A DNA stretch of 64,000 nucleotides from Edaphobacter bradus (GCF_025685645.1 NZ_JAGSYF010000003.1:310001-374000), one strand, 5' to 3'. Shown: positions 33,525 to 42,483, counted from the stretch's first letter. A program made the numbers and translations. Notes: generated from the letters alone by a model not told the origin.

Positions 33525-36332
33525 CTAGAGGCGCTCCAACTGGGCAAACTTCTCCACCAGCTTCTTAACGCCATGCTGTTGAAATTGTACTGTAATCTTG
33601 GCGTCATCCCCATCGCCTTCGCGGCGAAAGACAGTTCCTTCGCCATACTTCGGATGCCGCACCCGCGTCCCCTGCTTCAGCCCGGTCTTGCCCGTTGGCT
33701 CCTCGACCTCCATCTTCGGCCGTGAGACCTTCTGGCCGCGCGCCGCAAAGAAGCTCGCAATATTGTCCATCGAGCCGCTGCCACCCGCAGTCCGCCCTGC
33801 CGGTCTCTGCCGATTGCTCTGTGAGCCATAGTCGCCTCGTGGAGCGCTCTGGTCCTCATCCTCGTAGCTATAGTGCCGCTCGCCTGCCTCGGCATCCTTT
33901 CTGCCAAACCGGTTCGCCTTCGGATACGGCGTCGAATACATCCCGCTGTAGTCACCCGAAAACTGAGGCCGCGCCGCAGGACTTCCCAGGTCCTCCACCA
34001 GCCGGCTCGGGACCTCCTCCAGAAATCGCGACGCAACGCTGGCATCCGGCATATCGCTGCCATAACGCCGCCGGTATCGCGCCCGCGTCATCACCAGCGT
34101 GTCCATCGCGCGCGTCATGCCCACGTAGCAAAGCCGACGCTCCTCCTCAAGACCCGCCGGTTCCATCAGGGTCCGCCCGCTCGGAAACAGACCTTCTTCC
34201 ATTCCCGCGAGAAACACCAGCGGAAACTCCAGCCCCTTGGCCGCGTGCAGCGTCATCAGCGTCACCCTCGCCTCGGCTGAGTAGCTGTCGGCGTCGCTCA
34301 CGAGCGCCGCATGGTCCAGAAACTCCGAAAGCGTCTCGCCGCGCTCCTGCGCATCGTGCGCCGCGTTCGCCAGTTCCTTCAGGTTCTCAATCCGCGAGAA
34401 GCTCTCCGGCGTCCCCTCGTCCTCGAGTGCCCGGATATACCCGCTGCGATCGTTCAGGAACTTGATCAGCTCCGGCAATGTGGCCGGATCGCCGGGACTG
34501 CGAAACGCCTGCCGTTCCACCGAAATGTCCTCTCGACCAGCCACCAGACCGGGTGCCCCATCTTCGCGGCCGCGTTTGGCCGCTAAGATGGGCCTGCCGC
34601 CACGACTCTCCTTCAACACCACCGGAGCAAACGGATTGAAGCTCGCCACATCGATCCCGTGCGCCGCATCCGTATCCTGCGAGTTCTCCGCCGCAATCGT
34701 CGACATCTCCTCAGTCGGTCCAAAATCAAATCCGAAGTTGAAGCTCGTATCAAACGAGCCCTGCCCAGGCTCATCCGCCTCCACCTGCACTTCTTCGGAG
34801 GCCGCCAGCGCTGCTACGTCAAACGAGATATCCGCGGCCTCATCGGCTCCTTCTCGCGCACCGTCCATGAGCTTTTCCGCAAACTCCGGCCCTAGCATCG
34901 CGCGCGCATCTTCAATCAACCGACGGAACCCACCCAGAGCAATCAACGCCCGCTGGGGCAGCAGCTTATCCTCGATCGCGCGGCCAATCGCGTCCCACGT
35001 GCTCATGCCCGTGCTCAGGGCCATTCGCTCGAGCGTCTCCATTGTCGTCTTGCCGATGCCGCGCGCGGGAGAATTCACCACGCGATTCAACGCAATCGAA
35101 TCATGCGGGTTCTGCACCAGCTTCATATAGCTCAGCAGGTCCTTGATCTCCGAGCGGTCGTAGAAGCTGAAGCCTCCCACCATATGGTACTGAATCTGAT
35201 ACCGCCGCAGCGCCTCTTCCACCAGCCGCGACTGCGAGTTCGTCCGGTACAGCACTGCACACCGCGGCGTCTCCTCCTGCTGGCCTGCGTCGCGCAGATA
35301 CTGCCGAATCCTGTCGGCGATAAACAGCGCCTCATTCTCGCCATCGGGAGCCTCGTAGTAGCCGATGAGCGATCCGCCCTCTCGCGAGGTCCACAGGTTC
35401 TTGCCCTTGCGCTGCGTGTTCTGCGCCACCACAGCGCTTGCACCCTCAAGAATCACCTGCGTCGAGCGATAGTTCTGCTCCAGCCGAATCGTCTTTACAT
35501 TGGGAAAGTCCTTCTCGAACTCCAGAATGTTCCTGATGTCCGCGCCGCGCCAGCTATAAATCGACTGGTCCTCATCGCCCACCACGCAGATGTTCGCCTC
35601 AGGCCCCGCGAGGAGCTTCATCAGCTCATACTGCGGCCGGTTCGTGTCCTGGTACTCGTCGATCATCACGTACCGGTAGCGACGGTTGTATCTTTCTCTC
35701 ACCTCGGCCGAGGACTTCAGCAGCCGCACCGTCTCCAGCAGAAGATCGTCGAAGTCCAGCGCATTCGCCTTCAGCAACTCCTTCCGATAGATCTCGAAGA
35801 TGTGCGCAATCTTCTCCTCCATCGGATTCGATGACGCCAGAAAATACTCCTGCGGATCGATCATGTGGTTCTTCGCCCAACTGATCCTCCCCAGCGCCAC
35901 GCGCGGCTTCAGGCTCTTGTCGTCGACGCCCAGCCGCTTCAGCGCGGCCTTCACCACGGCCTCCTGGTCGGTCTCGTCGTAGATGGCGAACGTCTTCGTC
36001 AGCCCCACGCCGTTCACGCGCAGCGCCTCGATATCGCGCCGCAGCACGCGCACGCAGAAGCTGTGGAAAGTCGAAAGCAGCGGCTTGGCCAACGACGAAT
36101 GCCCGAGGATCTTGTCGACGCGCTCAGCCATCTCCTTCGCAGCCTTATTGGTAAACGTCACCGCTAGGATCGAGTCCGCCGGTACGCCCCGCTCTTCAAT
36201 CAAATACGCTATGCGATGCGTCACGACGCGCGTCTTGCCGCTGCCCGCACCGGCCAGCAACAGCACTGGCCCATCGACCGTCCTGATTCCCTCTTGCTGC
36301 TGAGGGTTCATGTTCTCTAAAAGATGACTCAA
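33525..36332 (-). CDS. UvrD/PcrA-type DNA helicase
   Basis: SF1A 3'-5' helicase of 935 residues acting in excision repair and replication restart. Motifs: LNPQQQEGI-like Q motif (MNPQQQEGIRTVDGP), Walker A LAGAGSGKTRVV, VTFTNKAAKEM (Ia), MIDEYQDTNRPQYELM (II), VVGDEDQSIYSWRGAD (III), RLEQNYRSTQVILE (IV), VTLMTLHAAKGLEFPLVFLAGMEEGLFP (V) and EEERRLCYVGMTRAMDTLVMTRA (VI). The C-terminus ends with a Tudor-like GTRVRHPKYGEGTVFRREGDGDDAKITVQF as in PcrA. It is longer than PcrA because of about 130 extra acidic, low-complexity residues at roughly 500-630, part of which is coded by an intergenic-type repeat (34546-34592). Confidence 0.93.
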   Translation of the reverse strand: MSHLLENMNPQQQEGIRTVDGPVLLLAGAGSGKTRVVTHRIAYLIEERGVPADSILAVTFTNKAAKEMAERVDKILGHSSLAKPLLSTFHSFCVRVLRRDIEALRVNGVGLTKTFAIYDETDQEAVVKAALKRLGVDDKSLKPRVALGRISWAKNHMIDPQEYFLASSNPMEEKIAHIFEIYRKELLKANALDFDDLLLETVRLLKSSAEVRERYNRRYRYVMIDEYQDTNRPQYELMKLLAGPEANICVVGDEDQSIYSWRGADIRNILEFEKDFPNVKTIRLEQNYRSTQVILEGASAVVAQNTQRKGKNLWTSREGGSLIGYYEAPDGENEALFIADRIRQYLRDAGQQEETPRCAVLYRTNSQSRLVEEALRRYQIQYHMVGGFSFYDRSEIKDLLSYMKLVQNPHDSIALNRVVNSPARGIGKTTMETLERMALSTGMSTWDAIGRAIEDKLLPQRALIALGGFRRLIEDARAMLGPEFAEKLMDGAREGADEAADISFDVAALAASEEVQVEADEPGQGSFDTSFNFGFDFGPTEEMSTIAAENSQDTDAAHGIDVASFNPFAPVVLKESRGGRPILAAKRGREDGAPGLVAGREDISVERQAFRSPGDPATLPELIKFLNDRSGYIRALEDEGTPESFSRIENLKELANAAHDAQERGETLSEFLDHAALVSDADSYSAEARVTLMTLHAAKGLEFPLVFLAGMEEGLFPSGRTLMEPAGLEEERRLCYVGMTRAMDTLVMTRARYRRRYGSDMPDASVASRFLEEVPSRLVEDLGSPAARPQFSGDYSGMYSTPYPKANRFGRKDAEAGERHYSYEDEDQSAPRGDYGSQSNRQRPAGRTAGGSGSMDNIASFFAARGQKVSRPKMEVEEPTGKTGLKQGTRVRHPKYGEGTVFRREGDGDDAKITVQFQQHGVKKLVEKFAQLERL
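34546..34592 (-). repeat. Intergenic-type palindromic repeat in frame within the helicase gene
   Basis: On the plus strand ACCGGGTGCCCCATCTTCGC, then GGCCGCGTTTGGCCGC and AAGATGGG: a CCCATCTT/AAGATGGG dyad around a GC-rich inner dyad. The same CCGGGTGCCCCATC motif occurs in intergenic DNA at 55641-55660 (minus). Here it encodes part of RPILAAKRGREDGAPG in the helicase insertion. Confidence 0.5.
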
Positions 36333-36528
36333 GTTGCCCGTCCAACTTCAATTTTAACGCTTCCTTCAACCATTCGACGGCTCGTCACGATTTCCACACC
36401 GCTCGTCACATCACGCACATCCAACGGAACCTTCTCAAGTCCAACGACGTAGTTCGCAACGATGAGGTCGCCAGGTGCACCGATGCAGTCGAGCGCTCTC
36501 TCAAACCTCGAACCACTGGGAGTGAAAC

Positions 36529-36864
36529 ATGAATCGTCGCAATCTCTTCGCAGTCACCACCATCGCCGCATCGTTGATCGTCTCCCCCGCCGTTTACGCC
36601 GCAACCAGCATTCATTCTCCGGTCAGCGCCATGTTCGGCAAGACGAAGATCATCACACTCACCCTCGTCAACGACTCCGGAGCCTCCATGCAGGTGAAGG
36701 CAGGCGAAGACGTCATTACGCTCGAGACGGGCAAGCCTGTCACCGTCAAGCTTCCGCCCGGTACGCGTGTTGTAGCCACCACCGCCACTCCTGTTCATCA
36801 GGCCGGCTCACTCATCGCCGAGGTCTCTAACGCACTCAACGGAGCAGTTCTTCACATCAAATAA
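36529..36864 (+). CDS. Small secreted protein of unknown function
   Basis: A 111-residue protein with signal peptide (RRNLFAVTTIAASLIVSPAVYA). The mature part (KIITLTLVNDSGASMQVKAGEDVITLETGKPVTVKLPPGTRVVATTATPVHQAGSLIAEVSNALNGAVLHIK) is Thr/Val-rich and predicted all-beta, a single small sandwich domain without cysteines. Not recognised. ATG 36529 has GTGAAAC upstream, a weak site. It lies divergent from the helicase gene and ahead of the LOG gene, with 128 bp between. Confidence 0.65.
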   Translation: MNRRNLFAVTTIAASLIVSPAVYAATSIHSPVSAMFGKTKIITLTLVNDSGASMQVKAGEDVITLETGKPVTVKLPPGTRVVATTATPVHQAGSLIAEVSNALNGAVLHIK

Positions 36865-36992
36865 CAACTCACCTATCTGGCACGGGGATGCCGCGTCCGC
36901 GTTTTTGAGCCGCGGCGTCCCCACTTAATCCCGTTCTGCTGCTTCATCATCCCCTCACATTCTCTGAATCCGTCCCTGCTATCCTCAACGGT

Positions 36993-37532
36993 GTGATCCG
37001 CAACGTTGCCATCTTCTGCGCCTCCGCCGACGGAGTTGACCCTGTCTACCGCGAAACGGCTGAGACTCTCGGCCGCACACTCGCCCAGAAGAACATCGGC
37101 CTCGTCTACGGCGGTTCCAACGTCGGCCTCATGCAGGCCGTCGCTGAAGCCGCACTCGCCGCTGATGGCCGCGTCATCGGAGTCATCCCCGAGGTCCTCG
37201 TCGACCTCGAGGTTGCTCACCACGGCATCACCGAGCTCCACATCGTCGACACTATGCACACACGCAAGGCGCTCATGGGCAACAAAGCTGACGCCTTCAT
37301 CGCCCTGCCCGGTGGCTTCGGAACCTTTGAAGAGCTCTTCGAGGTCCTCGCCTGGCAGACCCTCAAGCTCCACGCCAAGCCTGTCATGCTGCTCAACATC
37401 AACGGCTTCTATGACAAGCTGCTGGACTTCCTCGACCACTGCGTCACCGAGGGCCTGCTTAGGCCGAAGAGCCGCGAGATTCTCCTCGTCGCCAATACGG
37501 TCGAAGAGGCCCTTGCCCTTCTGACAACCTGA
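36993..37532 (+). CDS. LOG family protein (TIGR00730)
   Basis: A 179-residue Rossmann-like protein of the LOG family, cytokinin riboside 5'-monophosphate phosphoribohydrolase type. Motifs: VAIFCASADGVDPVYRETAETLGRTLAQKNIGLVYGGSNVGLMQAVAEAA, VIGVIPEVL, the MHTRKALM and PGGFGTFEELFEVLAWQ (PGGxGTxxE) signature. Members cleave the N-glycosidic bond of nucleoside 5'-monophosphates; older annotation as lysine decarboxylase is wrong. Bacterial housekeeping role unclear, probably nucleotide salvage. GTG 36993 gives the conserved N-terminus. Confidence 0.92.
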   Translation: MIRNVAIFCASADGVDPVYRETAETLGRTLAQKNIGLVYGGSNVGLMQAVAEAALAADGRVIGVIPEVLVDLEVAHHGITELHIVDTMHTRKALMGNKADAFIALPGGFGTFEELFEVLAWQTLKLHAKPVMLLNINGFYDKLLDFLDHCVTEGLLRPKSREILLVANTVEEALALLTT

Positions 37533-37583
37533 TCTCACGGAGACGCGATTACCGCACATAACTTGCGGAATACAGCCAGATAG

Positions 37584-37612
37584 GTGAATATGTATTTAGA
37601 ATACATATTCAC
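37584..37612 (+). promoter_or_regulatory. NsrR-type operator of hmp
   Basis: A perfect 13-bp dyad: GTGAATATGTATT, spacer TAG, AATACATATTCAC. It resembles the NsrR consensus (AAGATGYATTT with its inverted partner). It ends against the GGAGGAG site of hmp and overlaps a plausible promoter (TTGCGG, 17 bp, GAATAT at 37586-37591), so binding would block transcription. Confidence 0.8.
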
Positions 37613-37622
37613 AGGAGGAGTA

Positions 37623-38861
37623 ATGCTGGCCCAGCAAAAGGCTATCGTTCAGGCAACCGTCCCCGCACTTCAGCAGCACGGCGAAACCATCACAAAGGTC
37701 TTCTATCAGACTCTTTTTGAAGAAAATCCGGCCCTGCTCAACATCTTCAACCCTGCCAATCAGCAGAGCGGCGGCCAGTCCCGCAGCCTCGCGGCCTCGA
37801 TCCTCGCCTATGCCGCGAACATTGATCGCCTCGACCAGCTAGGCGGCATGGTGAGCCGCATCACTCACAAACACGCCAGCCTTGAGGTACAGCCCGAGCA
37901 CTATCCCATCGTCGGCGACCATCTGCTCCGCGCGATTCGCACCGTACTCGGCGAAGCCGCAACGCCGGAGATCCTTGACGCATGGGGCGCCGCCTATCAG
38001 CAGCTTGCAACTATCATGATCGGCGCCGAAAAGCAGCTCTATACCGAAGGCGGCGCACAACCCGGCGGCTGGTCCGGCTTTCAGCCTCTCGTTGTCGAGC
38101 GCAAGGTCGTCGAGAGTGAGACCATTACTTCCTTCCATCTCGCCTCTCCTTCAGGACAGCCGCTGCCTTCCTTCCTTCCCGGACAGTACCTGGCCGTCAA
38201 GGCGCACGTCGCCGACGCGCCCTTTCAGCAGATTCGCCAGTACAGCCTCTCGCAGGTTAGCAACGGCAAGACATACCGCATAAGCGTCAAGCGCGAGACG
38301 GCTCCCCTGCACATCGCCGCAGCCAACAACGGTCTCATCTCCAATCATCTCCACGCCGACGTTCATGAAGGCGACACCATTCTGGCGCATGTGCCGCAAG
38401 GCGATTTCGTTCTGCGCGAGGGCAGCAGGCCGGTCGTGCTTCTCAGCGGCGGCGTCGGCATTACCCCGGCGATCTGCATGTTGCAACACCTTACGCTCAA
38501 CTCCACGGATCGCCGTGTGCTCTTCGTGCACGCTACAACCCAGCGCAGCCACCACTCCTTCCGCGACGAAACACGCTCGCTCGTCGAGGTCCACCCTGAC
38601 GCACGCGCACTCGTCTTCTACGAGAAGGTAACAGCCGCCGACAACCTCGGGCACGACTACGATCTCACCGGCCGCATCGACGCAGCATCTCTGCGGCCCT
38701 ACCTGCCGCAGGAGCCTGCCGACTTCTACTACTGCGGCCCCCCGGGCTTCATGAGTGCAGTCGAGAGCGTTCTCGATGCCCTTAACATCCCGCTGGCCGA
38801 CCGTTATAGTGAAGCTTTCGCCCCCGATCCCTCGTTCGCGACCGAAATGGCGAGGGCCTAG
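37623..38861 (+). CDS. hmp: Flavohemoglobin, nitric oxide dioxygenase
   Basis: A 412-residue Hmp protein turning NO and O2 into nitrate with NAD(P)H. Globin domain (1-145) with the distal Tyr in VFYQTLFEENP (Y28) and the proximal His in THKHASLEVQPEHYPIVGDHLL (H84). The reductase part has FAD-binding RQYSLS, and NADH-binding LLSGGVGITPAICML and YYCGPPGFMSAVESVL. ATG 37623 has a strong GGAGGAG site; an earlier ATG lies in the operator. The NsrR-like gene follows 21 bp downstream, so hmp and its regulator are co-transcribed and NO-inducible by a clear operator. Cytoplasmic. Confidence 0.96.
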   Translation: MLAQQKAIVQATVPALQQHGETITKVFYQTLFEENPALLNIFNPANQQSGGQSRSLAASILAYAANIDRLDQLGGMVSRITHKHASLEVQPEHYPIVGDHLLRAIRTVLGEAATPEILDAWGAAYQQLATIMIGAEKQLYTEGGAQPGGWSGFQPLVVERKVVESETITSFHLASPSGQPLPSFLPGQYLAVKAHVADAPFQQIRQYSLSQVSNGKTYRISVKRETAPLHIAAANNGLISNHLHADVHEGDTILAHVPQGDFVLREGSRPVVLLSGGVGITPAICMLQHLTLNSTDRRVLFVHATTQRSHHSFRDETRSLVEVHPDARALVFYEKVTAADNLGHDYDLTGRIDAASLRPYLPQEPADFYYCGPPGFMSAVESVLDALNIPLADRYSEAFAPDPSFATEMARA

Positions 38862-38882
38862 CCTAAGGAGTCCGCTCACCTC

Positions 38883-39317
38883 ATGAACATCACCCGCTTC
38901 TCGGACCTGTCCCTGCGCCTTCTCATGTATCTCGGCAGCCGCGCCGAGCCCATGCAGGCCACGGTCACGGTCCGCGAGGCGGCCTCGATGTTCAATGTTC
39001 CCTACGCCCACCTCGTCAAGGTCGCCCATCAGCTTGGCCAGCAGGGATTCCTCGTTACCACGAAAGGCGCCGGCGGCGGACTCCGCCTCGCGCGCCCGGC
39101 CGAGTCCATCCGTCTCGGTGAGGTCCTCCGCATCACTGAGCCCTCCGACGCCGTAATCGACTGCACGGCCCAGCCATGCCCGCTCGCAGGAGCATGTCTT
39201 CTCAAAGGCGCGCTCGACAGTGCCTACGCTGCGTTTCTTGACACGCTCGACCGGTACACCCTCGCCGAGGTCGCGCGGACCCCGCGGCTGCAGAAGCTGG
39301 TCTATCTCAAGCCTTGA
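38883..39317 (+). CDS. nsrR: Rrf2 family NO-sensing repressor NsrR
   Basis: A 144-residue Rrf2 winged-helix regulator. N-terminal MNITRFSDLSLRLLMYLGSR with Asp8, HTH around EAASMFNVPYAHLVKVAHQLGQQGFLVTTKGAGGGLRLA, and three cysteines at C94, C99 and C105 (CX4CX5C), the [4Fe-4S] ligand spacing of NsrR. NO destroys the cluster and releases the operator upstream of hmp. The gene follows hmp by 21 bp in the same direction, making the repressor autoregulated. Its 3' end overlaps that of the convergent DUF971 gene by 11 bp. Confidence 0.93.
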   Translation: MNITRFSDLSLRLLMYLGSRAEPMQATVTVREAASMFNVPYAHLVKVAHQLGQQGFLVTTKGAGGGLRLARPAESIRLGEVLRITEPSDAVIDCTAQPCPLAGACLLKGALDSAYAAFLDTLDRYTLAEVARTPRLQKLVYLKP

Positions 39318-39753
39318 GCGCCTGGCTCTTCGACCTGCACGCCTCGCACTGGCACACCCGCCGCAGATACTCCCACGAGTAGATTCCGCTCTCGTGCCCA
39401 TCCGTCCACTTGAACTTCATGGCGTACTTGCCCACCGGAGTCACCTCCACCGGACGCACCGGAGCCTCATACATCACCAGCAGCGTCTTCGGCTTGGGCT
39501 TCGGCTCACCCGGCCTGCGCCCGCTCTGCTCGCGCTCTTCATGACACGTCGCGCACGGACACGCATTGCGCAGCCACGCAAAGTTCCACTCGCTCGCATG
39601 GCCATCCTTCCACTCAATCGCGACGCCGGTGCCTTCCGTCTTCATCACGCGAACCTTCTTCGGAGTCACGGCATCCTCCGGCAGTCGCGCTTCCTCCGCT
39701 GCCTCACGGTGCGCCTGCTCCGCGCTCACAAACCGGATTCCCTCATGGCTCAT
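39307..39753 (-). CDS. DUF971 domain protein
   Basis: A 148-residue protein with the DUF971 fold (N-terminal domain of gamma-butyrobetaine hydroxylase): VAIEWKDGHASEWNFAWLRNACPCATCHEER, then YAMKFKWTDGHESGIYSWEYLRRVCQCEACRSK. The two CxCxxC clusters suggest a bound metal such as zinc. In other bacteria such proteins are linked to Fe-S cluster carrier Mrp/ApbC or act as free-standing proteins of unknown role. ATG 39753 overlaps the SemiSWEET stop by four bases (ATGA); the longer upstream frame is antisense-like. Third gene of a coupled operon. Confidence 0.85.
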   Translation of the reverse strand: MSHEGIRFVSAEQAHREAAEEARLPEDAVTPKKVRVMKTEGTGVAIEWKDGHASEWNFAWLRNACPCATCHEEREQSGRRPGEPKPKPKTLLVMYEAPVRPVEVTPVGKYAMKFKWTDGHESGIYSWEYLRRVCQCEACRSKSQALKA

Positions 39754-40049
39754 GGCTCCATCTCCTCGCTTGCGCCGTCGCGATCGTATTTCATCTTCAG
39801 AAACAGAATGCTCAGTGACAAGGCCAGCGTCACTACATTCGATGCAATCACCGGCTTCGACCTGATCATCAGTCCATACATCAGCCACATCGCCACACCC
39901 ACCGAGAACAGCAGAAAAGTCCCCAGCGAGATCTCCCTCGCCGACCGCAGCTTCAGCACGCGAAGCAGTTGCGGCACAAACGCCGCAGTTGTGCAGAACG
40001 CCGCGACAAACCCAATCTCCTCCACCAAACGCTCCCCGGACAAAATCAT
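39750..40049 (-). CDS. SemiSWEET sugar transporter
   Basis: A 99-residue protein with three helices and a PQ-loop: IGFVAAFCTTAAFVPQLLRVLKLRSAREISLGTFLLFSVGVAMWLMYGLMIRSKPVIASNVVTLALSLSILFLKMKY. The PQ motif at the end of helix 1 and the length match bacterial SemiSWEETs, which dimerise to move sugars along their gradient. ATG 40049 overlaps the TauE/SafE stop by four bases (ATGA), and its stop overlaps the next start likewise. Substrate unknown. Confidence 0.88.
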   Translation of the reverse strand: MILSGERLVEEIGFVAAFCTTAAFVPQLLRVLKLRSAREISLGTFLLFSVGVAMWLMYGLMIRSKPVIASNVVTLALSLSILFLKMKYDRDGASEEMEP

Positions 40050-40825
40050 CCGTTCCTCCAGAAAAAATACGCCGCCATCACACATCCCGTCGTCACCACA
40101 ATCGCGCGCAAAACATCTCCATTCATACGCCGCGCATACTGCGCCCCCACATACCCGCCAAGACCGGCAAACACCATTGACACCACGCAGTAGCGCCACA
40201 ACACCGCACCGCTCACAATAAACGTGCCAATCGCCACCATGTTCGACAGGCACGCCATCACAACCTTCAGCGCATTCAACGTGTGCATCTCTTCCACGCC
40301 GAACAGCGCCAGGACCGTCATCACCAGGAACCCGCCGCCCGCGCCAAAGTAGCCTATATAGAAACCAATCGGAAACAGCGTGACGAACAAAGGAAGCATC
40401 TTTGGCGTGTGCCTCACATGCGGCGTTGACGACCGCGTCCACAACCAGCGTGAGATCCTCCCACTCACCCCGAAGATGACCGCGCCCATCAGCAACAGCC
40501 ACGGGATCTGGTGCAGAAACGTCACCTGCTTAGTCCGCAGCAGCACCGCCGCGCCCGTCAGCCCACCAAAGACCGCCGCCGTCACCACCGCCGGCAGCAG
40601 CTTAATATGAACATCCTCGCGCAACGCCGCTACCGAGGTCAGTTGCCCTGGCCACAGCGCGACCGTATTCGTCGCGTTCGCCTGAACTGGCAAAACGCCC
40701 ATCGCCATCATCGCCGGAAACGAAACAAACGAGCCACCGCCAGCCATTGCATTCATCACCCCGGCAATAAGCGAGGCAGCGACCAGCCAGACATAATGCC
40801 AGTGCGAGCTAAAATCCAAAACCAT
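40046..40825 (-). CDS. Sulfite exporter TauE/SafE family permease
   Basis: A 259-residue protein with about eight hydrophobic segments. Typical features: SLIAGVMNAMAGGGSFVSFPAMMAMGVLPVQANATNTVALWPGQ in the first half and IGYFGAGGGFLVMTVLALFGVEEMHTLNALKVVMACLSNMVAIGTFIVSG in the second, the internal duplication of the family. Members export sulfite, sulfoacetate or related organic anions. It begins the three-gene operon with SemiSWEET and DUF971; the combination suggests export of a small organic compound but gives no substrate. Confidence 0.9.
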   Translation of the reverse strand: MVLDFSSHWHYVWLVAASLIAGVMNAMAGGGSFVSFPAMMAMGVLPVQANATNTVALWPGQLTSVAALREDVHIKLLPAVVTAAVFGGLTGAAVLLRTKQVTFLHQIPWLLLMGAVIFGVSGRISRWLWTRSSTPHVRHTPKMLPLFVTLFPIGFYIGYFGAGGGFLVMTVLALFGVEEMHTLNALKVVMACLSNMVAIGTFIVSGAVLWRYCVVSMVFAGLGGYVGAQYARRMNGDVLRAIVVTTGCVMAAYFFWRNG

Positions 40826-40908
40826 CCATCTTCCATTGTACCGGCTGCACCAGCTCAGCTCTTGCGCCGCGAAAGACCGGTCAATTCAGCGGTTTGTCGA
40901 GGGCAACC

Positions 40909-41661
40909 TTAAACCCGCACCTCAGGCGTCGCCCCAATCAACTCCCGCGTGTAAGCCTCGCGCGGTTCGCAGCACACCTGTTCGCATTCACCCAACTCCA
41001 CCAGCCGCCCCTTCCGCATCACGGCTACGCGGTCGCACAAATATCGCACCAGCGGCATCGAGTGCGAGATAAACAGATACGTCAGCCCATAGCGCTGCTG
41101 CAACTCCCGCAGCAGATTCACCACCTGTGCCCCCACGCTCACGTCCAGTGCGCTCACTGGCTCATCCAGCACCACAAACTCCGGCCGCAGCGCCAGCGCC
41201 CGCGCAATGTTGATCCTCTGCCGTTGCCCCCCGCTGAACTCATGCGGATAACGTTCCAGTGCCGAACCATCCAGCCCAACCTCGCCAAGCATCGCAGACA
41301 GCCGCTCCGCAGGGCATCTCTCTCCATGAATGGCAAAAGGCTCCGCCAGAACCTCCTTCACCCTCATCCTCGGGTTCAGCGCGGCAAACGGATCCTGAAA
41401 CACAATCTGCATCCTACGCCGCAGTGCGCGCAGCTCACGCGCTCTCGCAGCCAGCAGGTCCTCGCCGCAATACCGGACCTCGCCCGCTGTCGGCTCCGTC
41501 AGCCGCAGCAACATCCGCGCGACTGTACTCTTGCCCGAACCCGACTCGCCCACCAGCCCCAGCGTCTCGCCGCGTCCGATCGTAAACGACACATCATCCA
41601 CCACGCGCGAGCCCGCGCCATACTCCTTCACCAGTCCCCGCGCTTCCACCAATGCACTCAT
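40909..41661 (-). CDS. Oligopeptide-type ABC transporter ATPase (orphan)
   Basis: A 250-residue ATP-binding protein of the OppF/DppF type: Walker [36 protein letters not shown] (Q-loop and family motif), signature [44 protein letters not shown]-loop LFISHSM. It lacks the usual extra C-terminal OppF zinc/Fe-S segment beyond [23 protein letters not shown]. No permease or substrate-binding gene lies in the window, so it must work with distantly encoded partners or be a half-system remnant. It is divergent from the SDR gene. Confidence 0.9.
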   Translation of the reverse strand: MSALVEARGLVKEYGAGSRVVDDVSFTIGRGETLGLVGESGSGKSTVARMLLRLTEPTAGEVRYCGEDLLAARARELRALRRRMQIVFQDPFAALNPRMRVKEVLAEPFAIHGERCPAERLSAMLGEVGLDGSALERYPHEFSGGQRQRINIARALALRPEFVVLDEPVSALDVSVGAQVVNLLRELQQRYGLTYLFISHSMPLVRYLCDRVAVMRKGRLVELGECEQVCCEPREAYTRELIGATPEVRV

Positions 41662-41722
41662 CGTCTAGCCGATGCTACCATCCACTTTGAGCAAACCTGT
41701 AGACGCATCCAGGAGCGAATTC

Positions 41723-42451
41723 GTGACACCCTCGGCCACACTTTCCAACAAAACCGCCATCGTCACCGGAGCCAGCTCTGGCATTGGCCACGCTACCGCG
41801 CTGGCTCTCGCGCGACACGGAGCGAACCTCATCGTCACCGCCCGCCGTGAAGACCGGCTCCGCGCCCTCGTCGACGACATCGAAGCACTCGGCGCCCGTG
41901 CAGCCCTGCACGCCGGCGACGCCACCGACGACGCCACCGCCCGCCAGACCATCGCACTCGCCATCGCCGAGTTCGGCCGCATCGACATCCTCGTCAACAA
42001 CGCCGGCGCAGGCAGCGACAGGAATCTCATCGACACCACCGTCGAAGACTACGACGACCTCATGGACACCAACATGAAGTCCAGCTTCCTCTTCTCCCGC
42101 CACGCCGCGCCCATCATGATCGAGCAGCGCAGCGGCACCATCCTCTTCATCGCCTCCGTCGCCGGCCTGCAGGGTGCAGCAGGCGAGTCCGTCTACTGCG
42201 CCGCCAAGTTCGCGCAGGTGGGCTTCGCGCAGGCGCTCGACGCTGAGCTCCGCAAACACAACATCAAGGTCGGAGCCATCTGCCCCGGCGGAACCAAAAC
42301 CGAGTTCGCCGTCGGACGCGGCCGCACCGAAGAGTGGGTCCGCGACTCCGAAATGATGCAGCCCTCCGAGGTCGCCGACGCCATCGTCTTCGTCTGCCTC
42401 CAGCCCCCAAACGTCCGCATCCCCCAGATGACCGTCCGCCATATGGGCTAA
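41723..42451 (+). CDS. SDR family oxidoreductase
   Basis: A 242-residue classical SDR: TAIVTGASSGIGHATALALARHGANLIVTARRED, VNNAGAG, catalytic Ser region ILFIASVAGLQG, YCAAKFAQ (YxxxK) and a C-terminus (PQMTVRHMG) typical of 3-oxoacyl-ACP-reductase-like or SDR-family enzymes. GTG 41723 has GGAGCGAA at seven bases; an upstream ATG (41672) would add 17 residues with no site. Cytosolic; substrate unknown. Its promoter region is shared with the divergent ABC ATPase gene. Confidence 0.88.
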   Translation: MTPSATLSNKTAIVTGASSGIGHATALALARHGANLIVTARREDRLRALVDDIEALGARAALHAGDATDDATARQTIALAIAEFGRIDILVNNAGAGSDRNLIDTTVEDYDDLMDTNMKSSFLFSRHAAPIMIEQRSGTILFIASVAGLQGAAGESVYCAAKFAQVGFAQALDAELRKHNIKVGAICPGGTKTEFAVGRGRTEEWVRDSEMMQPSEVADAIVFVCLQPPNVRIPQMTVRHMG

Positions 42452-42483
42452 CCCACATGAGTTAAGCCTCCACCGTCTTTTGT

